From positions 228,951-292,950 of the forward strand of contig NZ_LN776189.1 of the NCBI RefSeq assembly GCF_000827595.2: DNA of 64,000 bases. Reading direction: 5' to 3'. A model generated the notes under the pieces. The model ran no database searches. It was not told the origin of the DNA and saw nothing but the letters and a program-made list of their open reading frames with translations. Of the stretch, positions 9,449 through 18,470 are shown piece after piece. The position numbers and the translations under genes are program-made. The DNA comes from Necropsobacter massiliensis. GTDB taxonomy: Bacteria > Pseudomonadota > Gammaproteobacteria > Enterobacterales > Pasteurellaceae. Each line of letters starts with the position of its first letter. The stretch's first letter is position 1.

Positions 9449-11878
9449 CTAAAAATAAATGGAAAAATTCAGGTTTGCGAAATTATTGAATTCCGCCTCG
9501 CCGTCGTAGATGTTTTTCTTACGTCCGATTTCATAACTGATACCGGCTTTTTTGCCGATACGCCATTCGTGCCCATAGCTAACGGACCATGAGTTTTCAC
9601 CCGCCTCATTGCTTTGACTATAGTGTCCTGCGCCGGCTTTGAGATGGTGAGTTAATATCAACGCATAATCCATGGGTTGGAGGTAGCTCAGATCCGCGCC
9701 GAATTCAATATTGCGGCTGTGCGCCGGGTTGTAATAGGCGGCTGACGGAATTTCATCGTTCTTTTGATAATCAAAACGAACACTGTTATTTAATGTCCAA
9801 CGATCACGTTTATAGGTTTCCATATTTGCCCATAGGAACAGCGAACGGCGCCGATTACCGTCATCAAATTTCATGAGATTGGCACCGCCTCCCAGTTGCA
9901 AACGATCGCTGTAAGTGTATTGCGCGCTGAACGTGAAATCTTTGCTATAAATATCCTGATTAATCGCCTTAAGCGGCGTGCCACTGCCGTTTAAATTGCC
10001 GCTGAGACTAAAACGCCAGTTGTCGTTAACAGTGTAGTCGGTGCTCAGGGACAAGTAGGCTTTGTGGTTTAATCGCGTTCCTTTACCGGCTTCAAGATTG
10101 AATTCAATCGGATATAAATTCACTATTGCACCGGCACCGATGCGTTGTTGTTTTAAGTTTTTCTCCGTGGTCGGCGAATTGTTTTCGAAATAATGTACGT
10201 AAGCCTGATGACCGTTTCGGGTTTTTCCCGAATACAGATAATAGTCCTGTGTAATTTCATTGCTTTGCCCGTCTTTTGGGAAAGTTTTGTGCTGAATGCC
10301 GAAAGAACCGGTCAGCCTCGGGGCGCTTAATAAGGCATAGCGTTCGAGTAGATCGGCGGTATTTTCTTTATCTTGCGGCGAGAAATGCTCAATGATTTCG
10401 CTGGCATGTTTCCAATCACCACGGTCAAGTAGAATATTCGCCTGTAGTGAGCGGTAAAATGCCTGATCCTGCGGACGTAAAAACCGAGCGGCTCGGTTAG
10501 TCAGCGCCATCGCATCGTCGTAGTGATAACGCGAACGCTCAATGTCGCTTAACGCCAGCATTGTCCAAGGATCGCCCGGCGTTTTATCGCGCAAACGAAC
10601 TCGCAGTAATTCAGCGGCTTGTGGATTGTTTCCGCGCCATTGCAGGAGATTTACCCGAGCAAAAAACAGCGTATCGTAGTGATTGTTAGCGATACGATAA
10701 TTGTGAGTGTAGTCGTTGACAAAAGGCGGTTCGTTAATTTGATTTAAATATGCCTCGGCCAATTGAAAATCTCCGGCATCACTTGCGGCATTCACCAGCT
10801 TAAACAGCAATGCGCTGCGAACCTGTCGGTTGGTTTGGCGTTCTTGTCGTTCCAGTTGCTGATAAATCACCAACGCTCGAAACGGCGAACCGCTGCGCAA
10901 TAAGCTGTCAGCGTAAGCCTCGTTCACATAAGCCGGAAGCGGTGTGCCGGCGGCGGATAATGCCTCATAATCGGTTGCAACCTGTTTTGCATTGTGCAGC
11001 CGTGCAGCCAGCACCAAACGATCCTGCAATGCTTGCCGATAAAGTGCGGTGGATTTTTGCTGCGTTTCAAGCACTTCACTTAAGCGTTGGTAAGATTGAC
11101 TCAGTTGTTGTTTTGACGTACCGTTGCCGCGGCTTAAATCGACACTTTCGGCGTATTCCAGCCAAGCGCGATCTTTAGCGCTGAACAGGGTCGGATACGC
11201 CGTTTCGATCCGACGTTGCAACGGATAGAGATGATATTGGGCGGCGAGCCGATAGAGTTTTACGGCGAGATCATGATTATCCGGCCGCTGTGCCAGCTCT
11301 TTTTGCCAGCGTCCCAGTTTGCTGATATCCGATTCCGTGTGATCGGCCAGATAATTGATTGCCTCCCGATAGCCGGTATCTTCACCGAATTTGTGGCGGT
11401 ATAACGCCAGATAGTTTTTAGCTGGCGAATATTGTTCCAACTCCGTCGCCACCAGTGCGCTGCCCAGTAAACCGTTTGGATTGGACGGAAATTTTGTGCG
11501 CAGCCGTGAATAGAATGCCAACGATTGCGAAAACTGCTTTTCATTACGCGCCGCTCTGGCGAGATTTTCCAGTTCATTGGCGGAAAAAGTCTGCACATCG
11601 CATTGCGGACATACATTTAATGCGCCTTTGAAATTTCCTTGTCGCATTAATAAGGCAATCAGGTCATCGCGCACTTTGAGGTCTTTGCTGGCGCGATAAA
11701 GTTGCTGAAGCTGATGAATCGCCCGGTCTAATTGCGCATCGCCTTGTCTGGATAATATAACGATATCTTCACGCTGTTTATCCATCGAAGATAATGGCGC
11801 GGCGAGTGAATTCGTTATTTTAAAGCAAGCCAGACACGAGAGCGTTAATAAACTGACTCTAACGTTAAATTTATTCAT
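9449..11878 (-). CDS. pgaA: PgaA, outer-membrane exporter of poly-N-acetylglucosamine
   Basis: The 809-residue protein begins with a signal peptide (about 1-27). A long helical TPR-type region (about 30-500) follows, rich in repeats such as AEYLNQINEPPF, and then a beta-barrel (about 510-809) ending in Phe (LNFSIYF), the outer-membrane assembly signal. PgaA passes the deacetylated polymer to the surface for biofilm formation. It is first in the operon, 18 bp before pgaB. The promoter must lie in the AT-rich region upstream. Confidence 0.93.
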   Translation of the reverse strand: MNKFNVRVSLLTLSCLACFKITNSLAAPLSSMDKQREDIVILSRQGDAQLDRAIHQLQQLYRASKDLKVRDDLIALLMRQGNFKGALNVCPQCDVQTFSANELENLARAARNEKQFSQSLAFYSRLRTKFPSNPNGLLGSALVATELEQYSPAKNYLALYRHKFGEDTGYREAINYLADHTESDISKLGRWQKELAQRPDNHDLAVKLYRLAAQYHLYPLQRRIETAYPTLFSAKDRAWLEYAESVDLSRGNGTSKQQLSQSYQRLSEVLETQQKSTALYRQALQDRLVLAARLHNAKQVATDYEALSAAGTPLPAYVNEAYADSLLRSGSPFRALVIYQQLERQERQTNRQVRSALLFKLVNAASDAGDFQLAEAYLNQINEPPFVNDYTHNYRIANNHYDTLFFARVNLLQWRGNNPQAAELLRVRLRDKTPGDPWTMLALSDIERSRYHYDDAMALTNRAARFLRPQDQAFYRSLQANILLDRGDWKHASEIIEHFSPQDKENTADLLERYALLSAPRLTGSFGIQHKTFPKDGQSNEITQDYYLYSGKTRNGHQAYVHYFENNSPTTEKNLKQQRIGAGAIVNLYPIEFNLEAGKGTRLNHKAYLSLSTDYTVNDNWRFSLSGNLNGSGTPLKAINQDIYSKDFTFSAQYTYSDRLQLGGGANLMKFDDGNRRRSLFLWANMETYKRDRWTLNNSVRFDYQKNDEIPSAAYYNPAHSRNIEFGADLSYLQPMDYALILTHHLKAGAGHYSQSNEAGENSWSVSYGHEWRIGKKAGISYEIGRKKNIYDGEAEFNNFANLNFSIYF

Positions 11879-12620
11879 AGTTTAAATAAGATAATAAAAT
11901 GGTTAATAATTTATAAGCGTGTTTGTTAGGATTTAAAATAAATTTTAAATTCTATCCCTTGTATAAATAAAACCGTTTATATGTGACAAAAGCGCATTTA
12001 AGCTTTATATCGGCGGTCTGATATCAATGTAGTTTTAATATGTTAATACTCAATTTTATTAATGACTGACTGGTATCAGTTGTTTTTTTTTTGACTGATT
12101 TTTAGACTAATTCGGACTAAGGTTCAAACTGCGATTGTTTGATTTAAATACTGCCAAATCGTATAACGCTATTTTAGCGTCAAGTTTTGCTGTTTTTGTA
12201 AGCAAATGTAAAGCTGCGTAAGTGCGGTGAAAATTTATGTTAATTAATTGAGGTGATTGTGTTAAAGCCATGTTTCTGTTGGAGTGGATTATTCATGTTT
12301 TTTTTAAATAATAGCTGCATTATTATGATGACTAGTTTTTAATATAATTAATTCAATCGATTATCAAGATTTTATGGAGTGTTTCTATTGTTTTTAAATA
12401 AAGTAATTATAAATAGGTAGAAAAATAAATATCTATGAAAAATGAAAGGGTGTTTTTTTAGGGGGTTGAATAAAATAATATGTAATATATTCGTCTGCTA
12501 CAATATTATTAATGCGAATAGGTAATATTGAAATAAAAATTATTTATTTAGAATAATGATGTTAATTTGGCGAATGAATATTAATCCGTAATGATTCGAC
12601 AGCAAATATGTAATATGAAG
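11879..12620. other. Long AT-rich upstream region of pgaABCD
   Basis: About 740 bp of very AT-rich DNA lies between the pgaA start and the glpK terminator. No credible open frame was found. It holds one uptake signal (12220-12228) and a hairpin followed by ten T (12063-12092). The rest, 12229-12620, shows only A/T-rich low-complexity sequence that could be promoter DNA or a decayed gene. Confidence 0.5.
12063..12092 (+). terminator. Hairpin with T10 tract upstream of pgaA (possible terminator of a small RNA)
   Basis: ACTGA (12065-12069) pairs with TCAGT (12076-12080), and two more G-U pairs extend the stem. Ten consecutive T follow at 12083-12092. The shape is a plus-strand terminator, but no plus-strand gene is seen upstream. 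The stem is short, so this may be chance. Confidence 0.3.
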
Positions 12621-12622
12621 AA

Positions 12623-12654
12623 AAAACGGTCGCCAAGCATGTAGCGGCCGTTTT
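12623..12654 (-). terminator. Terminator of glpK
   Basis: AAAACGGTCGC (12623-12633) and GCGGCCGTTTT (12644-12654) form an 11-bp stem with one wobble pair and a 10-base loop. Reading on the minus strand, a T-run ending in TTCTTC follows. It lies about 30 bp past the glpK stop. Confidence 0.8.
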
Positions 12655-12685
12655 AAGTACTCAGGTATTTAATTGTGGCGTTTAG

Positions 12686-14194
12686 CTATTCCTCATCCTT
12701 TTCCCATTCCAGTGCCCGTTTGACCGCTTTTTTCCAGCCTTTATAGCGACGCGTGCGTTTTTCTTCGTTACCGTCCGGAATAAAGGTTTTTTCCACTTCC
12801 GCTTTATTGCGCAGTTCGTCGAGATCTTTCCAGAAACCGGTTGCCAAACCGGCAAGATAAGCGGCGCCCAGTGCGGTAACTTCTTTCACGACTGGACGTT
12901 CTACCTTGGTAGCGAGAATATCCGCTTGGAATTGCATCAGGAAATTGTTGGCAGTGGCTCCGCCGTCAACTCGCAACGATTGCAGTTCGGTACCGGAGTC
13001 GGATTGCATCGCTTCCAGCACGTCACGGGTCTGGTAAGCGATAGATTCCAAGGTAGCGCGCACAATATGATTACGGTTGGCACCGCGCGATAAGCCTAGG
13101 ATTGCACCGCGTGCGTAAGGATCCCAATAAGGCGCGCCCAAGCCGGTGAACGCCGGAACCACATATACGCCGTTGCAATCCGGTACTTTCTGGGCGAAAT
13201 ATTCACTGTCATAACTGTCATGCACGATTTTCAGTTCGTCACGTAGCCATTGAATAGAGGCGCCGCCCATAAAAATAGAACCTTCCAGTGCATAAGCCGG
13301 TTCACCTTTCGCGTTGCAGGCAATGGTGGTTAACAGCCCGTTTTGCGATTGTACCGCTTTATCGCCGGTGTGCATTAACATAAAACAACCTGTACCGTAG
13401 GTGTTTTTCGCCTGTCCGGCATTAACGCACAGATGACCGTATAACGCCGCCTGTTGGTCGCCGGCGATACCTGCCACCGGAATACGGACGCCGCCTTTAC
13501 CGCCGATATTGGTTTGCCCGTAGATTTCGGACGAATTGCGCACTTCAGGCAGCATTGAACGCGGAATATCCAGAATTTCCAGCATTTTGTCGTCCCATTG
13601 CTTAGTGTGGATATTAAACAGCATAGTGCGAGAGGCATTGGTATAGTCGGTCACATGAACGCGTCCTTGAGTCAGCTTCCATACCAGCCACGTATCCACC
13701 GTGCCGAACAGCAATTCGCCGCGTTCCGCTTTTGCTCTTGCGCCTTCCACATTATCCAAAATCCATTTTACTTTTGTGCCGGAGAAATACGGATCTACCA
13801 CCAGCCCGGTAGTTTTGCGGATATAGTCTTCATAGCCGTCCGCTTTTAGTTTATCGGTAATATCCGCGGTACGCCGGCATTGCCACACAATCGCGTTATA
13901 CACCGGTTTTCCGCTCTCTTTTTCCCACACGATAGTGGTTTCACGCTGATTGGTGATCCCGATTGCGGCGATGGTATCGGAAGAAATCCCGGCTTTGGCG
14001 ACGACTTCATTTAGGGTTGAACTTTGCGTTGCCCAGATTTCCATCGGATTATGCTCCACCCAGCCGGCTTGCGGATAAATCTGGGTGAATTCGCGTTGTG
14101 CGATTTCCACCACGTTGGCGTTATGATCAAGCAATACAGCTCTTGAACTGGTTGTTCCTTGATCTAACGCAATAATATATTTTTTCTCTGTCAT
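12686..14194 (-). CDS. glpK: Glycerol kinase GlpK
   Basis: GlpK phosphorylates glycerol to glycerol-3-phosphate (G3P) and traps it in the cell. It is 502 residues, the family length. It opens with the FGGY-kinase phosphate loop [14 protein letters not shown]. Later it has [12 protein letters not shown] and the ATP-binding motif [19 protein letters not shown]. The start at 14194 has AGGGGAA upstream. It is divergent from glpF and has its own terminator, whereas E. coli pairs the two as glpFK. Confidence 0.97.
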   Translation of the reverse strand: MTEKKYIIALDQGTTSSRAVLLDHNANVVEIAQREFTQIYPQAGWVEHNPMEIWATQSSTLNEVVAKAGISSDTIAAIGITNQRETTIVWEKESGKPVYNAIVWQCRRTADITDKLKADGYEDYIRKTTGLVVDPYFSGTKVKWILDNVEGARAKAERGELLFGTVDTWLVWKLTQGRVHVTDYTNASRTMLFNIHTKQWDDKMLEILDIPRSMLPEVRNSSEIYGQTNIGGKGGVRIPVAGIAGDQQAALYGHLCVNAGQAKNTYGTGCFMLMHTGDKAVQSQNGLLTTIACNAKGEPAYALEGSIFMGGASIQWLRDELKIVHDSYDSEYFAQKVPDCNGVYVVPAFTGLGAPYWDPYARGAILGLSRGANRNHIVRATLESIAYQTRDVLEAMQSDSGTELQSLRVDGGATANNFLMQFQADILATKVERPVVKEVTALGAAYLAGLATGFWKDLDELRNKAEVEKTFIPDGNEEKRTRRYKGWKKAVKRALEWEKDEE

Positions 14195-14692
14195 AACAAA
14201 TTCCCCTGTGTGATTTTACTGCAATTATGGATAATCTACCCCGAATCGCACCTTAATCCTTAATTTAAGAGTAAATTTAATTTTGAGCTAAAACGAACAA
14301 ATTACCCGGCTAATGTATTCAAAAACACTCAATATGAAAATAAGCAAATTCAAAATATTTGAACTCGCTCAAAAAATTTTTTCATTCGGAGAGTAATAAT
14401 TTGATCCGCCTCACATTTATTCCGCCTATGCGATATAGTACAGTAGCGTAATTATATCAAGAAGTTAATATACCTTATTAATTGCAAAAAATGTGATATG
14501 CCTAGCAAATTAAGAAAAAACCTTATGAATACTATTGAATTAATTCTTTTTGCTTCGATAATGCTCATTGCACCGGTAAGAGGTTTAAAAAGAATATTAT
14601 TTTGGATGAAAACGAACAATTACATTCGCCTCATCACCTTGTGAGTTGTGATGAAGCTATATCTTAAATATATTAATTAAGGAGACTCTCTT
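14195..14692. promoter_or_regulatory. Divergent control region between glpK and glpF
   Basis: This 498-bp region has no gene. Two imperfect GlpR-type sites have good right halves: 14282-14301 (right half AACGAACAAA, nearest glpK) and 14601-14620 (right half AACGAACAAT, nearest glpF). Each is about 14/20 to the E. coli-type operator. A CRP-like site TTTGA-N6-TCACA lies at 14400-14415. TCATCAC and GTGATGA (14631-14637, 14648-14654) form a small hairpin about 40 bp before the glpF start. Confidence 0.5.
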
Positions 14693-15436
14693 ATGAACGC
14701 ATATCTTGCCGAATTTCTGGGAACTGCGCTACTCGTACTAATGGGTAATGGTGTGGTGGCGAATGTCTGTCTGAATAAAACCAAGGGTAACAGTTCGGGT
14801 TGGATTGTGATTACTACAGCGTGGGCATTTGCCGTTTATGTGGCGGTGGTTGTCACCGGGCCGTACAGCGGCGCCCATTTAAATCCGGCGGTCACACTGG
14901 GGCTGGCACTGCACGGCAGTTTTGCTTGGGCGATGGTGCCGGGCTATATCGCCGCGCAGATTGTCGGCGGTGTGCTGGGTGGCTTGATCGTTTATCTATT
15001 CTATATTGATCATTTTGCTGCAACCGCAGAGGAAGGTGCCAAACGTGCCTGTTTTTGTACGGAACCGGCTATTCGCCGCTATCCGAGTAATCTTTTCAGT
15101 GAAATTATCGGTACTGTCGTGTTGGTCTCGGTGATTTTCTATATTACCGCAGGTTCTATCAGCCTGCCGGGGACGGAAATGGAAACACCGATCGGTTTGG
15201 GTTCTATCGGTGCGTTGCCGGTGGCGATTTTAGTATGGGCGATCGGTTTAAGTTTGGGTGGGACTACCGGTTATGCCATTAATCCGGCGCGTGACCTTGG
15301 TCCGCGTATTGCGCTGGGTTTTTTAAGCCGCAAGCTGAACACATCGCCGGATTGGGCTTATGCTTGGGTGCCGGTTGTCGGACCTTGTATCGGTGCGGCG
15401 GTTGCCGCGCTGGGCTATGCGCTGGTGATGGGCTAA
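14693..15436 (+). CDS. glpF: Glycerol facilitator GlpF (aquaglyceroporin)
   Basis: This 247-residue, six-helix channel has both NPA boxes: HLNPAVT (NPA at 64-66) and INPARD (197-201). The Asp after the second box marks glycerol channels and not strict water channels. It lets glycerol diffuse in for GlpK. The start at 14693 follows AAGGAGA. It is monocistronic, with an uptake signal and a hairpin after it. Confidence 0.95.
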   Translation: MNAYLAEFLGTALLVLMGNGVVANVCLNKTKGNSSGWIVITTAWAFAVYVAVVVTGPYSGAHLNPAVTLGLALHGSFAWAMVPGYIAAQIVGGVLGGLIVYLFYIDHFAATAEEGAKRACFCTEPAIRRYPSNLFSEIIGTVVLVSVIFYITAGSISLPGTEMETPIGLGSIGALPVAILVWAIGLSLGGTTGYAINPARDLGPRIALGFLSRKLNTSPDWAYAWVPVVGPCIGAAVAALGYALVMG

Positions 15437-15476
15437 ACCCATAAAAGTGCGGTTGTTTTTTGCATAGTTTGAAAAC

Positions 15477-15504
15477 AAGAAGGCTTCCGGGAGGAAGCCT
15501 TCTT
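15477..15504. terminator. Hairpin between convergent glpF and glpQ
   Basis: AAGAAGGCTTCC (15477-15488) and GGAAGCCTTCTT (15493-15504) form a perfect 12-bp stem with a 4-base loop. The T-run is weak on the plus strand. On the minus strand TTGTTTTC follows, so it can end both transcripts. Confidence 0.75.
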
Positions 15505-15516
15505 ATTGGCGTAAGA

Positions 15517-16599
15517 TTATTTGCGGGATTTCAGGAATTGTACGCCGGTATCCGGAAAGTCAGTGAAAACACCGGTTGAGCCTGCTTTAAACAAGGCGTC
15601 ATACATTTGATTTACATTGTTGAAAAACGGCGGTAAGGCATCTTTGCGTACTGTATAAGGATGCAGTTCCAACCCGGCACCGGCAAGTTCGGCGACTAAC
15701 GGCGTATAGCGAATTGTGCCGCTTTTAGAGGCTTTTTCATCAATCAGCATATACCAGCCGGGGCCGACACCGTCGGCGTAGTTGGCGATTTCCGCCATGG
15801 CGCCCGGTTTAAACATCCAGTCATAATCGTAGTTCACCCATTGTCCCTGCGCATTTTTTTCTTCGCTTTCATGCCAGTCCGTATAGGCGATAAGCTGTAC
15901 CAGTTTAATGTCCATCCCCAATTGCGGCAGCAGCTGCGTTTTTATTCGTTTCAATTCATTAAAATCAAATGTTTGCAGATAAACGCGATCGGATTTGTGA
16001 GTATAACCATATTTTTTCAGCACGTTCAGGGTTGCCAGCGCAATATCCTTGCCTTCCCGGTGATGCAGCCAAGGTGCTTTAATTTCAGGATAAATCCCGA
16101 TTTTCCGCCCGCTGGATTGTTCCAACCCTTGAATGAATTCAATTTCGTCTTCAAAGGTATGAATCTTGAAATGGGATTTCCACATCGGGAAACGGTTCGG
16201 ATAAACCTGCACCTGTTTGCCGTTTTCAGTTTTGAAATTTTCCGTCATATTCAGCGACTGAATTTCCTTTAACGTGAAATCCATTACATAATAACGTCCA
16301 TCCTGACGGTGGCGATGCGGAAATTTTTGCGCCACATCGGTTAAACCGTCCAGAAAATGATCGTGAATCACTACAAGATGGTTGTCTTTGGTCATCGCCA
16401 GATCCTGTTCCAGATAATCGGCGTGTTGACCAAATGCCAGCGCTTTGCTTTCCAATGTGTGTTCGGGTAAATAACCGCTGGCGCCGCGGTGGGCGATAAT
16501 CAATTTATTTTGATTATCCGCCCTGTCGGTCGTAACTGAATGATGGCAGGCGGTAAGCAAAGATAAGGCAATCAGCCCACTAAGCAGTTTGAGTTTCAT
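15517..16599 (-). CDS. glpQ: Glycerophosphodiester phosphodiesterase lipoprotein GlpQ (protein D homologue)
   Basis: The enzyme hydrolyses glycerophosphodiesters such as glycerophosphocholine to G3P plus alcohol. At 360 residues it matches H. influenzae protein D (about 364). A lipobox SLLTAC puts the lipidated Cys at residue 18. The phosphodiesterase motif starts with IIAHRGASGYLPEHT (H37, E46) and continues with the metal ligands LEQDLAMT (E64, D66). In Haemophilus the protein is surface-exposed and helps obtain host choline. It lies downstream of glpT, but a terminator separates the two. Confidence 0.95.
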   Translation of the reverse strand: MKLKLLSGLIALSLLTACHHSVTTDRADNQNKLIIAHRGASGYLPEHTLESKALAFGQHADYLEQDLAMTKDNHLVVIHDHFLDGLTDVAQKFPHRHRQDGRYYVMDFTLKEIQSLNMTENFKTENGKQVQVYPNRFPMWKSHFKIHTFEDEIEFIQGLEQSSGRKIGIYPEIKAPWLHHREGKDIALATLNVLKKYGYTHKSDRVYLQTFDFNELKRIKTQLLPQLGMDIKLVQLIAYTDWHESEEKNAQGQWVNYDYDWMFKPGAMAEIANYADGVGPGWYMLIDEKASKSGTIRYTPLVAELAGAGLELHPYTVRKDALPPFFNNVNQMYDALFKAGSTGVFTDFPDTGVQFLKSRK

Positions 16600-16690
16600 T
16601 AGGTTCTCCTTTTTGCGTGATTGGATTGATTAAAAAGTGCGGTTGAAAATTGCAGCGTTTTTGGGCTTGTTTTTGCAACCGATTAAAGAA

Positions 16691-16718
16691 AAAGGAAGAA
16701 CGTTGCCGCTCTTCCTTT
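16691..16718 (-). terminator. Terminator after glpT
   Basis: AAAGGAAGA (16691-16699) pairs with TCTTCCTTT (16710-16718). On the minus strand TTTTTCTTTAATC follows. It lies between glpT and glpQ, so glpQ may have its own promoter or receive only read-through. Confidence 0.75.
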
Positions 16719-16731
16719 ATGTACGCTCGGT

Positions 16732-18177
16732 TTATTTACCGTAGTGATCGCTGAGTTTAGCTTTATGTTTGCTTTCTTCCAGCATGGTGATAAACATTAA
16801 CAATACAGCCAATACGCCGCCGGTGATCATCACATAGAAACCGCCGTCCCAGCCGTAATATTCCGCCGCCCAGCCGACAACCGCCGAGGCAGAAACTGTG
16901 CCGCCCAGATAGCCGAATAAACCGGTGAAACCAGCAGAGGTGCCAGCGGCTTTTTTTGGCGCCAACTCAAGGGCGTGCAAACCGATGAGCATTACCGGAC
17001 CGTAAATTAAGAAGCCGATAGTGGTCATTAAAATAAAGTCGGTTAACTGATATGGATTTTCATACCACGCTTTACCCGCATACTGGGCAAGCTCCGCATC
17101 CGGTGTTGCCGGGTTCAGCCACAGCGCAATAACCGCTGCGGTGGTTAATATCATAAAAATGAAACCAGTTAAACCGCGTTTGCCTTTAAATAATTTGTCC
17201 GATACCCAGCCGCACAACAGGGTGCCCGGCACGGCGGCCAATTCATAAATGGTATAAGCCCAAGCAGTACCTTTAATATTGAAATGTTTCACTTCACCCA
17301 AATAAACCGGTGACCATTTCAGTACACCGTAGCGGATCAGATATACAAATACGTTGGCGATGGCGATATACCATAACAATTTATTTTTCAGCACATAGGT
17401 GACGAAAATTTCTTTGGTGGTTAAATTGTGTTCATAGGTTTTTTCATTATAGTCATCCGGATAGTCGTTGCGCCATTTTTCAATTGGCGGCAAACCGCAG
17501 GACTGCGGTGTATCTTTCATTACGAAATAAACCGGAACGGCACACAGCATAGCGGCGATGCCCGGATAGTAAAGTGCCTGCTGCCAGACGTCTTTGGCGG
17601 TGGCTTCCACTCCGTTATTGCCGAAATAAATCGCCCCAGCGAGCAATACCATCAGCCCCGGCATCATGCCGCCGACATTATGCGCGCAGTTCCAAATAGA
17701 AACGATGGTACCGCGTTCTGATTTCGACCACCAATGCACCATCGTGCGTCCGCACGGAGGCCAGCCCATGCCTTGGAACCAACCGTTGAGGAAGATCATG
17801 ACGAACATCACAGCAATGCCGGAGGTCGCCCAAGGCATTAAGCCCATCATGGTCATACATAATCCGGACAGCAACAAACCGCAAGGTAGGAATACTTTCG
17901 GATTGGAACGGTCGGAAATACTTGCCATCACGAATTTAGACAGTCCATAAGCCAGACCGGCGCCGGTACCGATGATACCGAGCTCCGCTTTGTTGTACAG
18001 ACCGGCTTCAATTAAGCCTTTTTGCGCCAAATCGAAGTTGGCGCGCACAAAATAGTAAGCGGCATAACCGAAGAAGATCCCCATAAACACCTGCCAACGT
18101 AAACGACGGTAGGTCGGGTCGATTTTTTCCTTAGGTAATTCCGCAATATAGGGCGCGGGTTTAAACGGGCCAAACAT
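16732..18177 (-). CDS. glpT: Glycerol-3-phosphate:phosphate antiporter GlpT
   Basis: GlpT is a 12-helix major-facilitator protein that imports G3P in exchange for phosphate. I take the ATG at 18177 ([14 protein letters not shown], 481 residues) because GGAGG sits 8 bases upstream; a TTG-initiated form would add four residues. Family stretches include [16 protein letters not shown] and the motif [19 protein letters not shown]. Its promoter region is shared with divergent glpA and carries GlpR and CRP sites. Confidence 0.95.
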   Translation of the reverse strand: MFGPFKPAPYIAELPKEKIDPTYRRLRWQVFMGIFFGYAAYYFVRANFDLAQKGLIEAGLYNKAELGIIGTGAGLAYGLSKFVMASISDRSNPKVFLPCGLLLSGLCMTMMGLMPWATSGIAVMFVMIFLNGWFQGMGWPPCGRTMVHWWSKSERGTIVSIWNCAHNVGGMMPGLMVLLAGAIYFGNNGVEATAKDVWQQALYYPGIAAMLCAVPVYFVMKDTPQSCGLPPIEKWRNDYPDDYNEKTYEHNLTTKEIFVTYVLKNKLLWYIAIANVFVYLIRYGVLKWSPVYLGEVKHFNIKGTAWAYTIYELAAVPGTLLCGWVSDKLFKGKRGLTGFIFMILTTAAVIALWLNPATPDAELAQYAGKAWYENPYQLTDFILMTTIGFLIYGPVMLIGLHALELAPKKAAGTSAGFTGLFGYLGGTVSASAVVGWAAEYYGWDGGFYVMITGGVLAVLLMFITMLEESKHKAKLSDHYGK

Positions 18178-18210
18178 ATAATCCTCCAAACAATAATTAT
18201 TGTTACAATA

Positions 18211-18230
18211 AATGTTCTTTTGCGAACATT
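18211..18230. promoter_or_regulatory. GlpR operator, glpT side
   Basis: The 20-mer AATGTTCTTTTGCGAACATT has perfect seven-base outer arms and matches the E. coli GlpR operator pattern (ATGTTCG...CGAACAT). It lies 34 bp upstream of the glpT start, consistent with repression. Confidence 0.85.
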
Positions 18231-18285
18231 CAGGTGAGCGATCATATCGGAAAATGAAAAAGGAAAAATTTTATTTGCGTTATAT

Positions 18286-18301
18286 TGTGATATATCTCAC
18301 A
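18286..18301. promoter_or_regulatory. CRP site, glpT-proximal
   Basis: TGTGATATATCTCACA is an exact match to TGTGA-N6-TCACA. It lies near the middle of the glpT-glpA gap. Confidence 0.88.
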
Positions 18302-18337
18302 AAATATTTTTCGCAGTAATGAAAAAGGAAAAAATAA

Positions 18338-18353
18338 AGTGATCTTTATCACA
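18338..18353. promoter_or_regulatory. CRP site, glpA-proximal
   Basis: AGTGATCTTTATCACA matches TGTGA-N6-TCACA with one mismatch. The spacing to the first CRP site is 52 bp centre to centre, about five helical turns. Confidence 0.75.
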
Positions 18354-18378
18354 TTATTTTATATAAAATCGCTCATAT

Positions 18379-18398
18379 TATTTTCTAAAACGAACATT
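18379..18398. promoter_or_regulatory. GlpR operator, glpA side
   Basis: TATTTTCTAAAACGAACATT matches about 17 of 20 positions of the GlpR operator, with a perfect right half. It lies just upstream of a TATGAT -10-like hexamer (18404-18409) for glpA. Confidence 0.75.
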
Positions 18399-18470
18399 TG
18401 GACTATGATATCCATTATTTAAAACGCACGGCGGTTTGTTTATTTTTTCAATTCATGTGGGGGAGAAGCT

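Noticed and set aside
13598..13849. Plus-strand frame inside glpK
   Set aside because: It is a mirror of well-conserved kinase coding sequence with no ribosome site or recognisable product.
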